Positions 35,661 to 44,468 are shown, counted from the first letter of the stretch. The stretch: DNA of 64,000 nt from Donghicola sp041224595 (GCF_041224595.1 NZ_JBGFGN010000162.1:124001-188000); one strand, 5' to 3'. A program made the numbers and translations. The notes: generated by a model not told the origin, from the sequence alone.

Positions 35661-36425
35661 TTAGCTGAGGATGGAGTAGCCGCCGTCAATCATATGAACA
35701 CCGCCGGTCATGTTTTTAGCCCCTTCGCTGGCCAGAAACGCGGCGCAGGCGCCGACATCTTCGATCGTGGCCAAATGATGGGTGGGCGCCCGGTCAGCGG
35801 CGTCATTCAAGAGCTGGTCAAAGTGGTCGATCCCACTGGCGGCACGGGTGGCCAGTGGGCCTGGAGACAAGGCGTGCACGCGGATGCCTTTGGGGCCTAG
35901 TTCGGCGGCGGTGTAACGGGTCACCGACTCCAGTGCAGATTTCACCGGCCCCATGATATTGTAGTGGTCCACCACCTTTTCCGCTCCGTAGTAGCTGACG
36001 GTCATGCAGGTGCCACCATCGGGCATCAGGGGTTCAGCCGCTTTGATCAGGCGCAAGAAGGAATGCACCGAGACATCCATCGCCTGCAAAAAGCCTTCAC
36101 GCGAACAGTCGGTGACGCGGCCATGCAAATCCTCTGCGGGGCAAAAGGCGATGGAATGCACCAAAATATCTACACCGCCGACGGTGTCGCTGATCGCAGC
36201 AAACAACGCATTCTGCTGGTCAAGATTGGTCACATCTAGTGGCATGAAGAGTTTCGCCCCCAGCGCGTCGGCCAGCGGCTCCACATAGGGGCGGGCTTTG
36301 GCGTTCAGGTAGGTCAGCACAAGCTCAGCGCCGTCTTCCTTGAGCGCTTTGGCTATTCCATAGGCAATAGAGTGTTCATTGGCGATCCCGACCACAAGGG
36401 CCGTCTTTCCGGCAAGCCTGCGCAT
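35661..36425 (-). CDS. fabI: Enoyl-[acyl-carrier-protein] reductase (NADH), FabI type
   Basis: A short-chain reductase of 254 residues with FabI features: TALVVGIANEHSIAYGIA (nucleotide-binding start of the enoyl reductase subgroup), HSIAFCPAEDLHGRV, and the catalytic Y-x6-K in YNIMGPVKSALE. FabI reduces the enoyl-ACP in fatty-acid elongation. Its place upstream of the hydratase/phosphotransacylase and ackA hints that it may be a paralogue acting on acyl-CoA or in a linked pathway rather than the main FabI; the SYYGAEKVV segment before the catalytic Tyr matches the family. Confidence 0.88.
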   Translation of the reverse strand: MRRLAGKTALVVGIANEHSIAYGIAKALKEDGAELVLTYLNAKARPYVEPLADALGAKLFMPLDVTNLDQQNALFAAISDTVGGVDILVHSIAFCPAEDLHGRVTDCSREGFLQAMDVSVHSFLRLIKAAEPLMPDGGTCMTVSYYGAEKVVDHYNIMGPVKSALESVTRYTAAELGPKGIRVHALSPGPLATRAASGIDHFDQLLNDAADRAPTHHLATIEDVGACAAFLASEGAKNMTGGVHMIDGGYSILS

Positions 36426-36716
36426 CCTGTTCCCTCATTTTGTGTGATTTGCCTGAAGCTTAGCGGCGAATTGTAAAGGTTGGGACACAAACAGGTGTCA
36501 GGCGCGCGATTTTCCCATGCTCTGCCAACAGGATAAGCGCCAACCGAAAATCAGCGTCCATTCTGTCCCAAATTCAGAGCTTGCGTTCGTGAGAGGTCGT
36601 TTGACGCGAGACAATCAAAATGAGTAACCAAAATTTACACATTTAAGCCTTTGGAACGTCTCATTCTTCATGTCTCTGGAGTATTGTCACTTACGGCAAT
36701 TAATCTTGGCTTTCTT
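36426..36716. other. Intergenic region between fabI and the alpha/beta hydrolase gene
   Basis: These 291 bases lie between divergent genes and must hold both promoters. I see only an eight-codon open frame (ATG at 36620, stop TAA at 36644-36646) and an AT-rich stretch around 36,618-36,648. No convincing operator or RNA was recognised. Confidence 0.5.
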
Positions 36717-37490
36717 ATGGCTCGTTCTGAAAACAAAGAAGTTTCCCTGCTGGTGCTACGGAACGAGCCGCCCCTCGTGATGAGCTATGCTCCCGGGAGC
36801 AGCGATACGCTTGTGATCAGTTTGGCCGGCGTTGGAACCGATCGACATTCGCAGCCAACGATCGAATTCTTTCAAACTGCCTACCAAGAAGGCCTTAATC
36901 ACGTTCTGTTCGTTTCCGATGCTTCGCGCAGTTGGCTCAACGGGCCCGGCCTTGCCGAAAGCATCGTTGAAACCATCGAGAAGGTTGTGAAAGAGGCAGG
37001 GATCAAACGAGTCTTTGCCCTTGGAAATTCGATGGGCGGGACGATGGCGCTGATCCTGCCTTACTTAACCAAGATCGACGAAGTGCTTGCGTTTGTTCCT
37101 CAATACTCGGCCATGCCAGAACGGTTGCCAGAGGAAGACCGTTGGATGTTCTTTCGCAAGAAGATCAAGGAATGGCGGTTCGAGGCGATTGACCGTTTGC
37201 CGACAGACCGCTGCGTGGTCACCATCTTGCATGGCGGCACTCCGGACGAGTTAATCCACATGAATCGCTTTCCCAAAGATCCGAAAGCGAAACACTACGT
37301 GTTACCGAAGCTGGACCACAGGTTGGCCCACACACTGCACAAGAAGAAGAAACTCGCGAGGATTGTCGCAAAAGCGATCGCTAAGAAACCTTGGCAGTGC
37401 AAGCGCGCAATCGAAGGGGCAGGCGGGGTCACGCGCGACGCTTTCGACGAAATGCAACAGTCGGAAAATCTAGTGAGACGGCGGGCATAA
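36717..37490 (+). CDS. Alpha/beta-hydrolase-like protein of unknown function
   Basis: About 257 residues from the ATG at 36717. The nucleophile elbow FALGNSMGGTMAL (G-x-S-x-G) at about residues 107-119 and a late His in PKLDHRLAHTLHKK fit a serine hydrolase fold; a preceding VSLAGVGTDRHSQ segment may form the oxyanion hole. The C-terminus is Lys/Arg-rich. No signal peptide is clear, and no Shine-Dalgarno is obvious; the frame is open back to a TTG at 36651. Not recognised as a named family; it ends next to a tRNA gene. Confidence 0.65.
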   Translation: MARSENKEVSLLVLRNEPPLVMSYAPGSSDTLVISLAGVGTDRHSQPTIEFFQTAYQEGLNHVLFVSDASRSWLNGPGLAESIVETIEKVVKEAGIKRVFALGNSMGGTMALILPYLTKIDEVLAFVPQYSAMPERLPEEDRWMFFRKKIKEWRFEAIDRLPTDRCVVTILHGGTPDELIHMNRFPKDPKAKHYVLPKLDHRLAHTLHKKKKLARIVAKAIAKKPWQCKRAIEGAGGVTRDAFDEMQQSENLVRRRA

Positions 37491-37495
37491 ATCAC

Positions 37496-37571
37496 TGGTA
37501 GGCCCGGCAGGATTTGAACCCGCAACCAAAGCGTTATGAGCGCTCTGCTCTAACCGTTGAGCTACAGGCCC
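37496..37571 (-). tRNA. tRNA with CAT anticodon, probably tRNA-Ile2 (lysidine type)
   Basis: On the minus strand the gene begins GGGCCTGTAGCTCAACGG and ends CGGGCCTA plus encoded CCA (76 nt). The anticodon loop reads CTCATAA. Body features (TTAGAGCAG before the anticodon stem and TTTGGTTGC in the variable region) look closer to the bacterial Ile2 CAT tRNA than to elongator or initiator Met, so I favour a TilS-modified isoleucine tRNA. Elongator Met is the alternative. Confidence 0.85.
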
Positions 37572-37750
37572 CCAGTGCGCAAAGTCCTATTCATCGCGGC
37601 GAATGGCGTCAAGGGGCAGGTGGCGCTGAAACGATGTTCGACCGAACGAGTGGTTTTCGCGGGATTTCAGCGGTGTTCCGGCATCTGTGCCATTGCCCTT
37701 GGCCCGGCATTTGGGTATCGCCTCGCTAACGCGAAATAAGGGGACTCCTC

Positions 37751-38800
37751 ATGACCGATGGCAAGAATGGGCTGAGCTACGCCGATGCTGGTGTGGATAT
37801 TGACGCAGGCAACGAGCTGGTCAACCGTATCAAACCGGCAGCGGCTCGCACCAAGCGCAGCGGTGTCATGGCAGGTCTGGGTGGCTTTGGCGCTCTGTTC
37901 GACCTGAAGGCCGCAGGCTACGAGGATCCTATTCTGGTATCTGCCACTGACGGCGTTGGCACCAAGCTGCGGATCGCCATCGACACCGGCTACTTCGAGA
38001 CCATCGGCGTCGATCTGGTTGCCATGTGTGTGAACGATCTGGTCTGCCAAGGCGCAGAGCCGTTGCTGTTCCTCGACTACTTTGCCACCGGCAAGCTGGA
38101 GCTGGACGACGCGGTCACCATCATCAACGGCATCGCAGCAGGCTGCGAGCAGTCCGGCTGCGCTCTGATCGGTGGCGAAACTGCTGAAATGCCTGGCATG
38201 TACAGTGATGGCGATTTCGATCTGGCTGGCTTTGCCGTCGGCGCGATGGAACGTGGCGAAGATCTGCCCGCTGGCGTTGCCGAAGGCGACGTGCTGCTGG
38301 GTCTGGCCTCGAACGGGGTGCATTCGAATGGTTACTCGCTGGTCCGCCGCGTGGTGGATGTGGCCGGTCTGAAGTGGGACGACGATGCCCCCTTTGCAGC
38401 GGGTGAAACCGTGGGCCAAGCACTGCTGGCGCCGACCCGTCTTTACGTCAAACAGTGCCTTGCAGCGGTCAAAGCGGGCGGCGTACACGCGCTGGCGCAC
38501 ATCACAGGCGGCGGCCTGACCGAGAACCTACCGCGCGTTCTGCCCGAAGGTATGGGCGCAGAGATCGATCTGAACGCATGGGAATTGCCCCCTGTGTTCA
38601 AATGGTTATCGGATACCGCGAGCATCTCTGAGCTGGAAATGCTCAAGACCTTTAACTGCGGCATTGGGATGATCCTGTCGGTGTCGGCAGACGAGGCCGA
38701 CGCGCTGAAAGCGCTGCTAAAAGAGCAGGGCGAGACAGTCTATACCCTCGGCAATGTGGTTGCAGGAGAGGGCGTCAGCTACAAGGGCGCTCTGCTTTGA
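37751..38800 (+). CDS. purM: Phosphoribosylformylglycinamidine cyclo-ligase
   Basis: PurM (349 residues) catalyses the AIR-forming step of purine synthesis. Signatures: LSYADAGVDIDAGNELV at the N-terminus, VSATDGVGTKLRIA, MCVNDLVCQGAEPLLFLDY, LIGGETAEMPGMY and LAHITGGGLTENLPRVLP. Start at 37751 has AAGGGGA upstream. It overlaps purN by four bases and follows a 180-bp gap with no gene after the tRNA. Confidence 0.96.
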   Translation: MTDGKNGLSYADAGVDIDAGNELVNRIKPAAARTKRSGVMAGLGGFGALFDLKAAGYEDPILVSATDGVGTKLRIAIDTGYFETIGVDLVAMCVNDLVCQGAEPLLFLDYFATGKLELDDAVTIINGIAAGCEQSGCALIGGETAEMPGMYSDGDFDLAGFAVGAMERGEDLPAGVAEGDVLLGLASNGVHSNGYSLVRRVVDVAGLKWDDDAPFAAGETVGQALLAPTRLYVKQCLAAVKAGGVHALAHITGGGLTENLPRVLPEGMGAEIDLNAWELPPVFKWLSDTASISELEMLKTFNCGIGMILSVSADEADALKALLKEQGETVYTLGNVVAGEGVSYKGALL

Positions 38801-39366
38801 TCCGGACGGCCATCCTGATTTCAGGCGGCGGATCGAATATGGTCCGCCTGGCCGAGTCCATGACTGGCGATCACCCTGCGCGTCCTGTGCTGGTGATGTC
38901 AAACCGCCCCGATGCGGGCGGCCTGTTCAAAGCGCGCGATATGGGGATAGAGACCGCGGTCGTCGACCACAAAGAATTCGAGGATCGCGCAGCCTTTGAA
39001 ACCAAACTGCACGAGGCGCTGCTGGCTGCCAATCCCGACGTTATTTGTCTGGCGGGGTTCATGCGCGTGCTGACCGCAGAGTTCGTCCAGAAGTGGCAGG
39101 GCCGGATGCTGAACATCCACCCCTCGCTGCTGCCCAAATACAAGGGTCTGCACACCCACAAGCGCGCGATTGAGGCGGGCGATACCGAAGCTGGTGTGAC
39201 GGTTCATATGGTGACCCCTGCGCTTGATGATGGTCCGATTTTGGGTCAGGCGCGTGTGCCGATCCACGCAGGCGACACGCCCGACGATCTGGCAGCGCGT
39301 GTTCTGACGGCAGAACATTCGCTTTATCCCGCTGTTTTCCGGCGCTTTGCCGAGCAACTGAAATAA
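38797..39366 (+). CDS. purN: Phosphoribosylglycinamide formyltransferase
   Basis: PurN (189 residues) transfers a formyl group from 10-formyl-THF to GAR. It has the expected ILISGGGSNMVRLAESM opening, ICLAGFMRVLTAEFVQKW, the catalytic-region NIHPSLLPKYKGLHTH (Asn-His) and the Asp in VTPALDDGPIL. The start is TTG overlapping the purM stop (TTGA), so translation is probably coupled; no in-frame ATG fits better. Confidence 0.95.
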   Translation: MIRTAILISGGGSNMVRLAESMTGDHPARPVLVMSNRPDAGGLFKARDMGIETAVVDHKEFEDRAAFETKLHEALLAANPDVICLAGFMRVLTAEFVQKWQGRMLNIHPSLLPKYKGLHTHKRAIEAGDTEAGVTVHMVTPALDDGPILGQARVPIHAGDTPDDLAARVLTAEHSLYPAVFRRFAEQLK

Positions 39367-39443
39367 TTACGCGCACCGTCTTGGCAAGCCGCGGTCCGCG
39401 GCTTTAGCCTGCACCGCGACCCAAGAACAAGAAGATTGCGTTT

Positions 39444-40601
39444 ATGAAAACCATCACCACCACCCAAGAGCTGGAAGCGTTTTGCAAAGCGGCGGCAAAA
39501 ACGCCCTACGTGACAGTTGATACCGAGTTCCTGCGCGAGCGCACCTATTACTCGAAGCTCTGTCTGATCCAGCTGGCCTACCGCGGTGATGGTGAGAACG
39601 ACGCGGTACTGGTGGACCCGCTGGTTGATGGCTTGGACCTGTCGCCGCTCTACACCCTGTTCGAGGACGCGGGCGTGGTCAAAGTCTTTCACGCGGCCCG
39701 TCAGGATCTGGAAATCTTCTACGTTGATCGTCAGATTATTCCCCATCCATTGTTCGACACGCAGGTCGCCGCCATGGTCTGCGGTTTCGGCGAGCAGGTG
39801 GGGTATGAGACGCTGGTCCGCAAAATCCCCAAGAAGTCGTTGGATAAAACCTCGCGCTTCACCGATTGGTCGCGCCGCCCCCTGACCGACGCACAAAAGA
39901 CCTATGCGCTGGCAGACGTGACCCACTTGCGCGACATCTACGAATACCTGAACGAACGCCTCCAGCGCTCGGGCCGGTCGAAGTGGGTGTCCGAGGAACT
40001 CAGCACCCTGACAACGCCGGACACCTACATCACCGACCCCGATAATGCGTGGATGCGGATCAAGACCCGCACCAACTCTGGCAAGTTTCTGGCTGTCGTG
40101 CGTGAACTGGCCCGCTTTCGCGAGGCTTATGCCCAGAAAAACGACATTCCCCGCAGCCGGATCATGAAGGACGATGCCATCCTTGAGCTGGCCTCGACCA
40201 AGCCCAGCGATCACAAGGATCTGGGCCGCTCACGACTGCTGCTGCGCGAAGCGCGCAAAGGTGAAATCGCGGATGGTATTCTAACCGCCGTCAAAGCCGG
40301 CGTGAATTGCCCGCCCGAGGACATGCCCAAGGTGGCGGACAGTAACGATAAACTCAAGGTTAATCCGGCGCTTGCCGATCTCCTTCGTGTACTGCTCAAG
40401 GCCAAGACTGCCGAGTCCGACGTGGCGCAGAAGCTGATCGCCTCGGCCAATGAACTGGACGCGATTGCCGCAGGTCAACGCGATGTTGCGGCGCTGCGCG
40501 GTTGGCGCAAAGAGGTGTTCGGTAATGACGCCCTGCGTCTGTGCGAAGGCGAAATAGCCTTGGCCGCCAAGGGCGAAAAGGTTCGGATTATCGAACTCTG
40601 A
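39444..40601 (+). CDS. rnd: Ribonuclease D
   Basis: A DEDDy 3'-5' exoribonuclease of 385 residues acting in tRNA 3' maturation. Exo motif I is VTVDTEFLRERTY (D-x-E), motif II VKVFHAARQDLEIF, and motif III the KTYALADVTHLRDIY region with Tyr and Asp. A first HRDC-like region lies in the C-terminal half (EKLRELARFREAY-type segment: LARFREAYAQKNDIPRS). A strong terminator follows the stop. Confidence 0.94.
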   Translation: MKTITTTQELEAFCKAAAKTPYVTVDTEFLRERTYYSKLCLIQLAYRGDGENDAVLVDPLVDGLDLSPLYTLFEDAGVVKVFHAARQDLEIFYVDRQIIPHPLFDTQVAAMVCGFGEQVGYETLVRKIPKKSLDKTSRFTDWSRRPLTDAQKTYALADVTHLRDIYEYLNERLQRSGRSKWVSEELSTLTTPDTYITDPDNAWMRIKTRTNSGKFLAVVRELARFREAYAQKNDIPRSRIMKDDAILELASTKPSDHKDLGRSRLLLREARKGEIADGILTAVKAGVNCPPEDMPKVADSNDKLKVNPALADLLRVLLKAKTAESDVAQKLIASANELDAIAAGQRDVAALRGWRKEVFGNDALRLCEGEIALAAKGEKVRIIEL

Positions 40602-40620
40602 TCCAAATGGACCGCAATGC

Positions 40621-40647
40621 AAAAAGGGGCCCTCGCGGCCCCTTTTT
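40621..40647. terminator. Bidirectional rho-independent terminator between rnd and a lipoprotein gene
   Basis: An 11-bp stem (AAAAAGGGGCC / GGCCCCTTTTT) with loop CTCGC is flanked by A5 and T5 runs, so it can end transcription from both the rightward rnd and the leftward lipoprotein gene. Confidence 0.92.
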
Positions 40648-40666
40648 CGTTTGCTCGTATGCCAGT

Positions 40667-41137
40667 TCAGCGACGGACCGACAGCGTATTGCTTGCCGAA
40701 CGCACGCGCAGCAAACGGATCCCCTCGAGACCACGGTTGGTCAGCTTGGTCGCAACGGTCAACTCGCGGCTGCGCTCTGATCCGACGGCCGTTGGCACGT
40801 CAGGCGGCAGAGCGACGAAATCAAAAACCATAACGCCGGCGTCGTCCGTTGGCACCGGAACCAGTTCAGCGCTGTGATAGGCCTGACGGGGGGACACGCC
40901 AACCGCATGTAGAATAACGCCGCCGGGGATGGGTTCCGCACTCAGGGACTTCAGGCCGGCAACCAGCGGCAGGATCTCTCCGCCGGCGGGCACCTCGGCT
41001 GGCACGGTATCCTCACTATTGACGGCGTCCGCTGGACCCGAGCGGCCAAAGTCAAACCAAGTCATCGGGTTCAACCGGCTGCCACAGCCAGAAACCAGCA
41101 AAACCGCGCATAGCGCAACAGGCAAAGAACGGATCAT
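40667..41137 (-). CDS. Lipoprotein of unknown function
   Basis: A small lipoprotein of 156 residues: signal peptide with lipobox VSGC (Cys18), then GSRLNPMTWFDFGRS, a Pro/Ala/Glu-rich linker, and a predicted beta-rich C-terminal region with conserved-looking LPPDVPTAVGSERSRELTVA. Anchoring in an envelope membrane is expected. I do not recognise the family. It stands alone, with a terminator downstream and a 130-bp gap to sufE upstream. Confidence 0.72.
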   Translation of the reverse strand: MIRSLPVALCAVLLVSGCGSRLNPMTWFDFGRSGPADAVNSEDTVPAEVPAGGEILPLVAGLKSLSAEPIPGGVILHAVGVSPRQAYHSAELVPVPTDDAGVMVFDFVALPPDVPTAVGSERSRELTVATKLTNRGLEGIRLLRVRSASNTLSVRR

Positions 41138-41267
41138 CGACGACGGGCCCTCTGATAATTGATTGATCTTAGGGCTATCCGATCCTGCCTGCGTTGAAAA
41201 GCCTTTGCAGGCTGGACCTTGGCAGCTGCACGACTTAGATCACATATAAGAGCGGAAAGGAGCAACC

Positions 41268-41681
41268 ATGGCCACCGAAGCATTCGAGGATATTGTCGAG
41301 GATTTCGAGTTTCTGGAGGATTGGGAAGACCGCTACCGCATGGTCATAGAGATGGGCAAGAAAATGCCTGCGATGGACGACGCTCTGAAAGTGCCTGCGA
41401 CCAAGGTTGATGGCTGCGCCAGCCAAGTCTGGATCCATCCCGAAGTGACAGAGGGCCGTTTCGATTTTCAGGGAGACAGCGATGCGATGATTGTGCGCGG
41501 TTTGATCGCGCTTCTTCACACGCTGTATTCGGGGCTGAGCCCGGCAGAGGCAGCACAGGTCGACGCAAAATCAGAGCTGACCCGTCTTGGGCTCGAAGAG
41601 AACCTGTCGTCCCAACGCTCCAATGGACTGCGGGCGATGATTCAGCGTCTCAAGGAAACCAGCGCAGCCGCGGCATCCTAG
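41268..41681 (+). CDS. sufE: SufE-family cysteine desulfurase partner
   Basis: SufE (137 residues) accepts sulfur from SufS and passes it to SufBCD for iron-sulfur cluster building. The acceptor Cys is in VDGCASQVW at about residue 51; the N-terminal helix FEFLEDWEDRYRMVIEMG and the RGLIALLHTLYSG segment are typical. GGAGC precedes the start. Stop codons of sufE and the convergent DUF1638 gene overlap within CCTAGG. No suf operon is adjacent. Confidence 0.93.
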   Translation: MATEAFEDIVEDFEFLEDWEDRYRMVIEMGKKMPAMDDALKVPATKVDGCASQVWIHPEVTEGRFDFQGDSDAMIVRGLIALLHTLYSGLSPAEAAQVDAKSELTRLGLEENLSSQRSNGLRAMIQRLKETSAAAAS

Positions 41682-42322
41682 GATTTCTGGACAAAATTCT
41701 GCATCTCCACAGCAAGATCGCCATAGCCTGTGAAACGCCGCTCGAGCGGAAGGCCAAGGCGATCTGCACAGACCTGCGCTTTGGCGGTCAGCTCTGGATC
41801 ATCTGTCTGAGCCTGGTAGATGAGTTTGTCGTAGTTTCCGAAATACATGTCCCTGAGCGCTGGATGTTTGTCGAGACCAAGCGGTTTCCAGACAAAGGCG
41901 TCAAATTGCCGTACAAGAAAATCTGTCAGGTAGAACGCCGTGAATTCATCTCTGGCGGCAAACCCCTCATTTCCCTCAAAAAAACTGTAACAGTGCGGGC
42001 CGCGCAGCATCTCGACGCCAAGGTCATTGCAGCGCGCCTCGAGCAAGCCACCGGTCCCGCAATCGGCATAGAGGACATAAATCCGATCAAACGCGGACCG
42101 ATGCTTATCGACGGCCTGCGAAACGGCATCCGGGATACGCTCTGGGCTATTGTGTAGGATCGCGGGCAGGCAGGTGACGCTCAGCTGGGTCCAACCGTTC
42201 GCGTCGATGACCGCCAAAACCTCGCGGGCCAAGGCGCCACAAGCGATCATCAGCACTTTCTGCGCGCCGGTTTGCAGCTCGGCGCCGTCAAATGTCAGGG
42301 CATCATCGTCGATCTTGGTCAT
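41678..42322 (-). CDS. DUF1638 domain protein, possible corrinoid/methyl-transfer accessory
   Basis: The 214-residue protein is a DUF1638 member (IACGALAREVLAVIDANGW at the start, LYADCGTGGLLE and GPHCYSFFEGNEGF in the middle). The Cys and His residues in these motifs suggest metal or corrinoid chemistry. DUF1638 genes are often near corrinoid-protein and methyltransferase genes in alphaproteobacteria and methanogens; here the corrinoid protein and a homocysteine methyltransferase lie 1.3-2.2 kb upstream on the same strand. Function unassigned; the link is inferred from neighbours. Confidence 0.82.
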   Translation of the reverse strand: MTKIDDDALTFDGAELQTGAQKVLMIACGALAREVLAVIDANGWTQLSVTCLPAILHNSPERIPDAVSQAVDKHRSAFDRIYVLYADCGTGGLLEARCNDLGVEMLRGPHCYSFFEGNEGFAARDEFTAFYLTDFLVRQFDAFVWKPLGLDKHPALRDMYFGNYDKLIYQAQTDDPELTAKAQVCADRLGLPLERRFTGYGDLAVEMQNFVQKS

Positions 42323-42350
42323 ACTGCACCTACGGGTGTCGGAATTCAGA

Positions 42351-43466
42351 TCACGACGCTAGTGCAAAGTCCTGGCCCTTCCAAGATGGCGATGCGCTGA
42401 AACCTGACGATGTCATGGATGACGCTCGCCGTTCCATCACGAGCCGCGCTTCGTGCGCACGCAGCAATGGGCGTACCACTGGTCCAAAACTGGACAAACC
42501 TTGCGCCATAAGGTTCGGAAATAGCGCAAGCATTTCTCGTTTCGCATCGGGTGTCAGGAGCCTCCATGCCTTGTCACCTGGATGAAAACTCTCGCTCGGC
42601 ATACCCTCGGCAAAGACAATTTCATGGTGGTCAAAAAGCAGATGGAAATAGGTAACGTTGCCGCCATGTTGCAAGGTGATCTCACGCCCGTTGACCAAGT
42701 GCTTTGCCGCTGCCAGACCTTCGTCCATTCCGCAGGTCAACGCGACCTCCCAACCAGACAGCAAGACGCGATGCTGCTGCGAAAGAGTGATGGGCCGTGT
42801 ATTGCCCAAGACGCCCGTCTCGAAGCGCACAGGAGCCAAGGCGCCAGTCGCAACCACTTCGCGCGAGCCGATCCACCGAAGCGCTTGCAAACCATGGTCC
42901 GCCGTCTGGACCCGATCTCCGGGCTTCAAGCTCTCGACGGGGCACGGGCCGTCAGCGGTCTCAATCATCGTCCCAGAGGTAAAGCACATGGCATAGTTCC
43001 ACGTCTCGCGCGTCGAGGCCATACCAGCCCAAGTCCCTGTGACATAGGCGTCTAGACTGATGGATCTAATCCCGGCCATTTCAAGTTGATCCTGAATAGT
43101 GTTCGGGGTCGAATAGGGCGCCCAAAAGGTATGCCCCTCGGTGTCTTGAAAGATCGCCACAGGGATCATCAAAGAGGTTCCGTCCACAAATATGACGGTT
43201 GCGTTGTATTGCGCGATCGAGTCAAAGGTCAGCAGAAATTGGCCATCGACATAGAACTGATCATTATGCAGGTTGTTGTCCTGATCATATTCTTCGTGCG
43301 GATCATTGGCTGGCGAGATCGACACGAACGAGTTCAGGAGCGGGTCGCCTTCGGCACCGACGCTTAATCCGACGAGCGCCGAACCATTTTCAGCATCCTG
43401 ATTGCCTTCGGTCGGGTCAATGACGTCGTATTGTCCCAAGTAGATCGCGTTGAATGTGTTTGCCAT
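42351..43466 (-). CDS. Hint (Hedgehog/intein)-domain protein
   Basis: The protein has about 371 residues. Residues 1 to about 155 form an acidic N-terminal region I do not recognise (ANTFNAIYLGQYDVIDP). A Hint_2 domain follows from the candidate autoprocessing Cys in CFTSGTMIETADGPCPVESL, through GDRVQTADHGLQALRWIG and LSQQHRVLLSG, to FHLLFDHHEIVFAEG. Such proteins are abundant in Rhodobacterales and are presumed to be exported and self-cleaving. Start at 43466; the seven residues before it are not needed. It interrupts the DUF1638/corrinoid neighbourhood and is flanked by a terminator. Confidence 0.85.
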   Translation of the reverse strand: MANTFNAIYLGQYDVIDPTEGNQDAENGSALVGLSVGAEGDPLLNSFVSISPANDPHEEYDQDNNLHNDQFYVDGQFLLTFDSIAQYNATVIFVDGTSLMIPVAIFQDTEGHTFWAPYSTPNTIQDQLEMAGIRSISLDAYVTGTWAGMASTRETWNYAMCFTSGTMIETADGPCPVESLKPGDRVQTADHGLQALRWIGSREVVATGALAPVRFETGVLGNTRPITLSQQHRVLLSGWEVALTCGMDEGLAAAKHLVNGREITLQHGGNVTYFHLLFDHHEIVFAEGMPSESFHPGDKAWRLLTPDAKREMLALFPNLMAQGLSSFGPVVRPLLRAHEARLVMERRASSMTSSGFSASPSWKGQDFALAS

Positions 43467-43589
43467 CTTGCACGCTCGGAAAGACACTGACTCTTTGATC
43501 AGATGTCAAAACTACGCGGCAATCAGAAAATACGAGAGAAGGGAAATCTGGCGTATCCCCAACGATATGGGCCACATCCCGAAGATAGA

Positions 43590-43619
43590 AACGCCGCCAA
43601 GCTGAGAGCTGGCGGCGTT
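43590..43619 (-). terminator. Hairpin terminator after the corrinoid protein gene
   Basis: A long stem (AACGCCGCC / GGCGGCGTT extended by AGCT / AGCT, loop GAG) lies 26 bases after the corrinoid-gene stop on the minus strand, followed by TTCTATCTTC. It separates that gene from the Hint-domain gene. Confidence 0.65.
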
Positions 43620-43645
43620 CCTGCGGTATAAATTGAGCGTAAAGA

Positions 43646-44344
43646 TCAGGCGTTCATCTGATTGTGGCGGCGCGCCACAAAGTCTTTGGCCATCTCGACC
43701 GCAACGGCTGCGTCGCGGCAGTAGCCGTCAGCGCCGATCGCTTTGCCAAACTCTTCGTTCAGGGGCGCACCACCGACCAGAACGATGTAGTCGTCGCGGA
43801 TCCCTTTTTCGGCCATCGTGTCGATTACAACCTTCATGTAAGGCATTGTGGTGGTCAGCAGGGCCGACATTCCCAGAATTTCGGGCTTCTCGGTTTCCAG
43901 CGCTTCGAGATAGGCCTCAACCGCGTTGTTAATGCCCATATCGACCACTTCAAAGCCAGCGCCTTCCATCATCATCGCAACAAGGTTCTTGCCGATGTCG
44001 TGGATGTCGCCCTTGACGGTGCCGATGACCATCTTGCCCATGCGCGGCGCGCCGGTTTCGGCAAGCAGAGGCTTCAGAATGGCCATGCCGCCCTTCATCG
44101 CGTTTGCAGCCAGCAGCACCTCGGGAACGAACAGGATGCCGTCGCGGAAGTCGTGGCCCACGATGGTCATGCCTGCGACCAGCGCTTTGGTCAGGATGTC
44201 GTAAGGGGCCCAACCGCGTTCGAGCAGAATGTTAACGGCCTCTTCGATCTCTTCCTTGAGACCGTCATAGAGGTCGTCCATCATCTGTTCGACCAGTTCC
44301 TCGTCATTCAGTTCCGAGAGGATGATGTCGTCTTCTTCCGACAT
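43646..44344 (-). CDS. Corrinoid (B12)-binding protein of methyltransferase type
   Basis: The 232-residue protein has an N-terminal helical cap domain (residues 1 to about 85; VNILLERGWAPYDILTKAL) and a C-terminal B12-binding Rossmann domain with the base-off ligand motif in KGDIHDIGKNLV (D-x-H-x-x-G), plus LGMSALLTTTMPYM and VLVGGAPLNEEF. This matches the cobalamin module of MetH and the MtbC/MtgC proteins. With the homocysteine methyltransferase 124 bp upstream it probably carries the methyl group in a split methionine synthase; a separate pterin module would be needed. Confidence 0.9.
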   Translation of the reverse strand: MSEEDDIILSELNDEELVEQMMDDLYDGLKEEIEEAVNILLERGWAPYDILTKALVAGMTIVGHDFRDGILFVPEVLLAANAMKGGMAILKPLLAETGAPRMGKMVIGTVKGDIHDIGKNLVAMMMEGAGFEVVDMGINNAVEAYLEALETEKPEILGMSALLTTTMPYMKVVIDTMAEKGIRDDYIVLVGGAPLNEEFGKAIGADGYCRDAAVAVEMAKDFVARRHNQMNA

Positions 44345-44468
44345 GGCGCGTATCCTTGCAAAGAGATGGGGCCCGAAGGCGCTGCGTTTCCTTTGGTTTT
44401 ACTGTCGTAAATCTGTGATCGGGCTGTGCATTTACGACATTCCCGATCACTTCACCGACTTCTGTTCA

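Noticed and set aside
36620..36646. Eight-codon open frame upstream of the alpha/beta hydrolase gene as a regulatory leader peptide
   Set aside because: No ribosome-binding site or terminator structure accompanies it.
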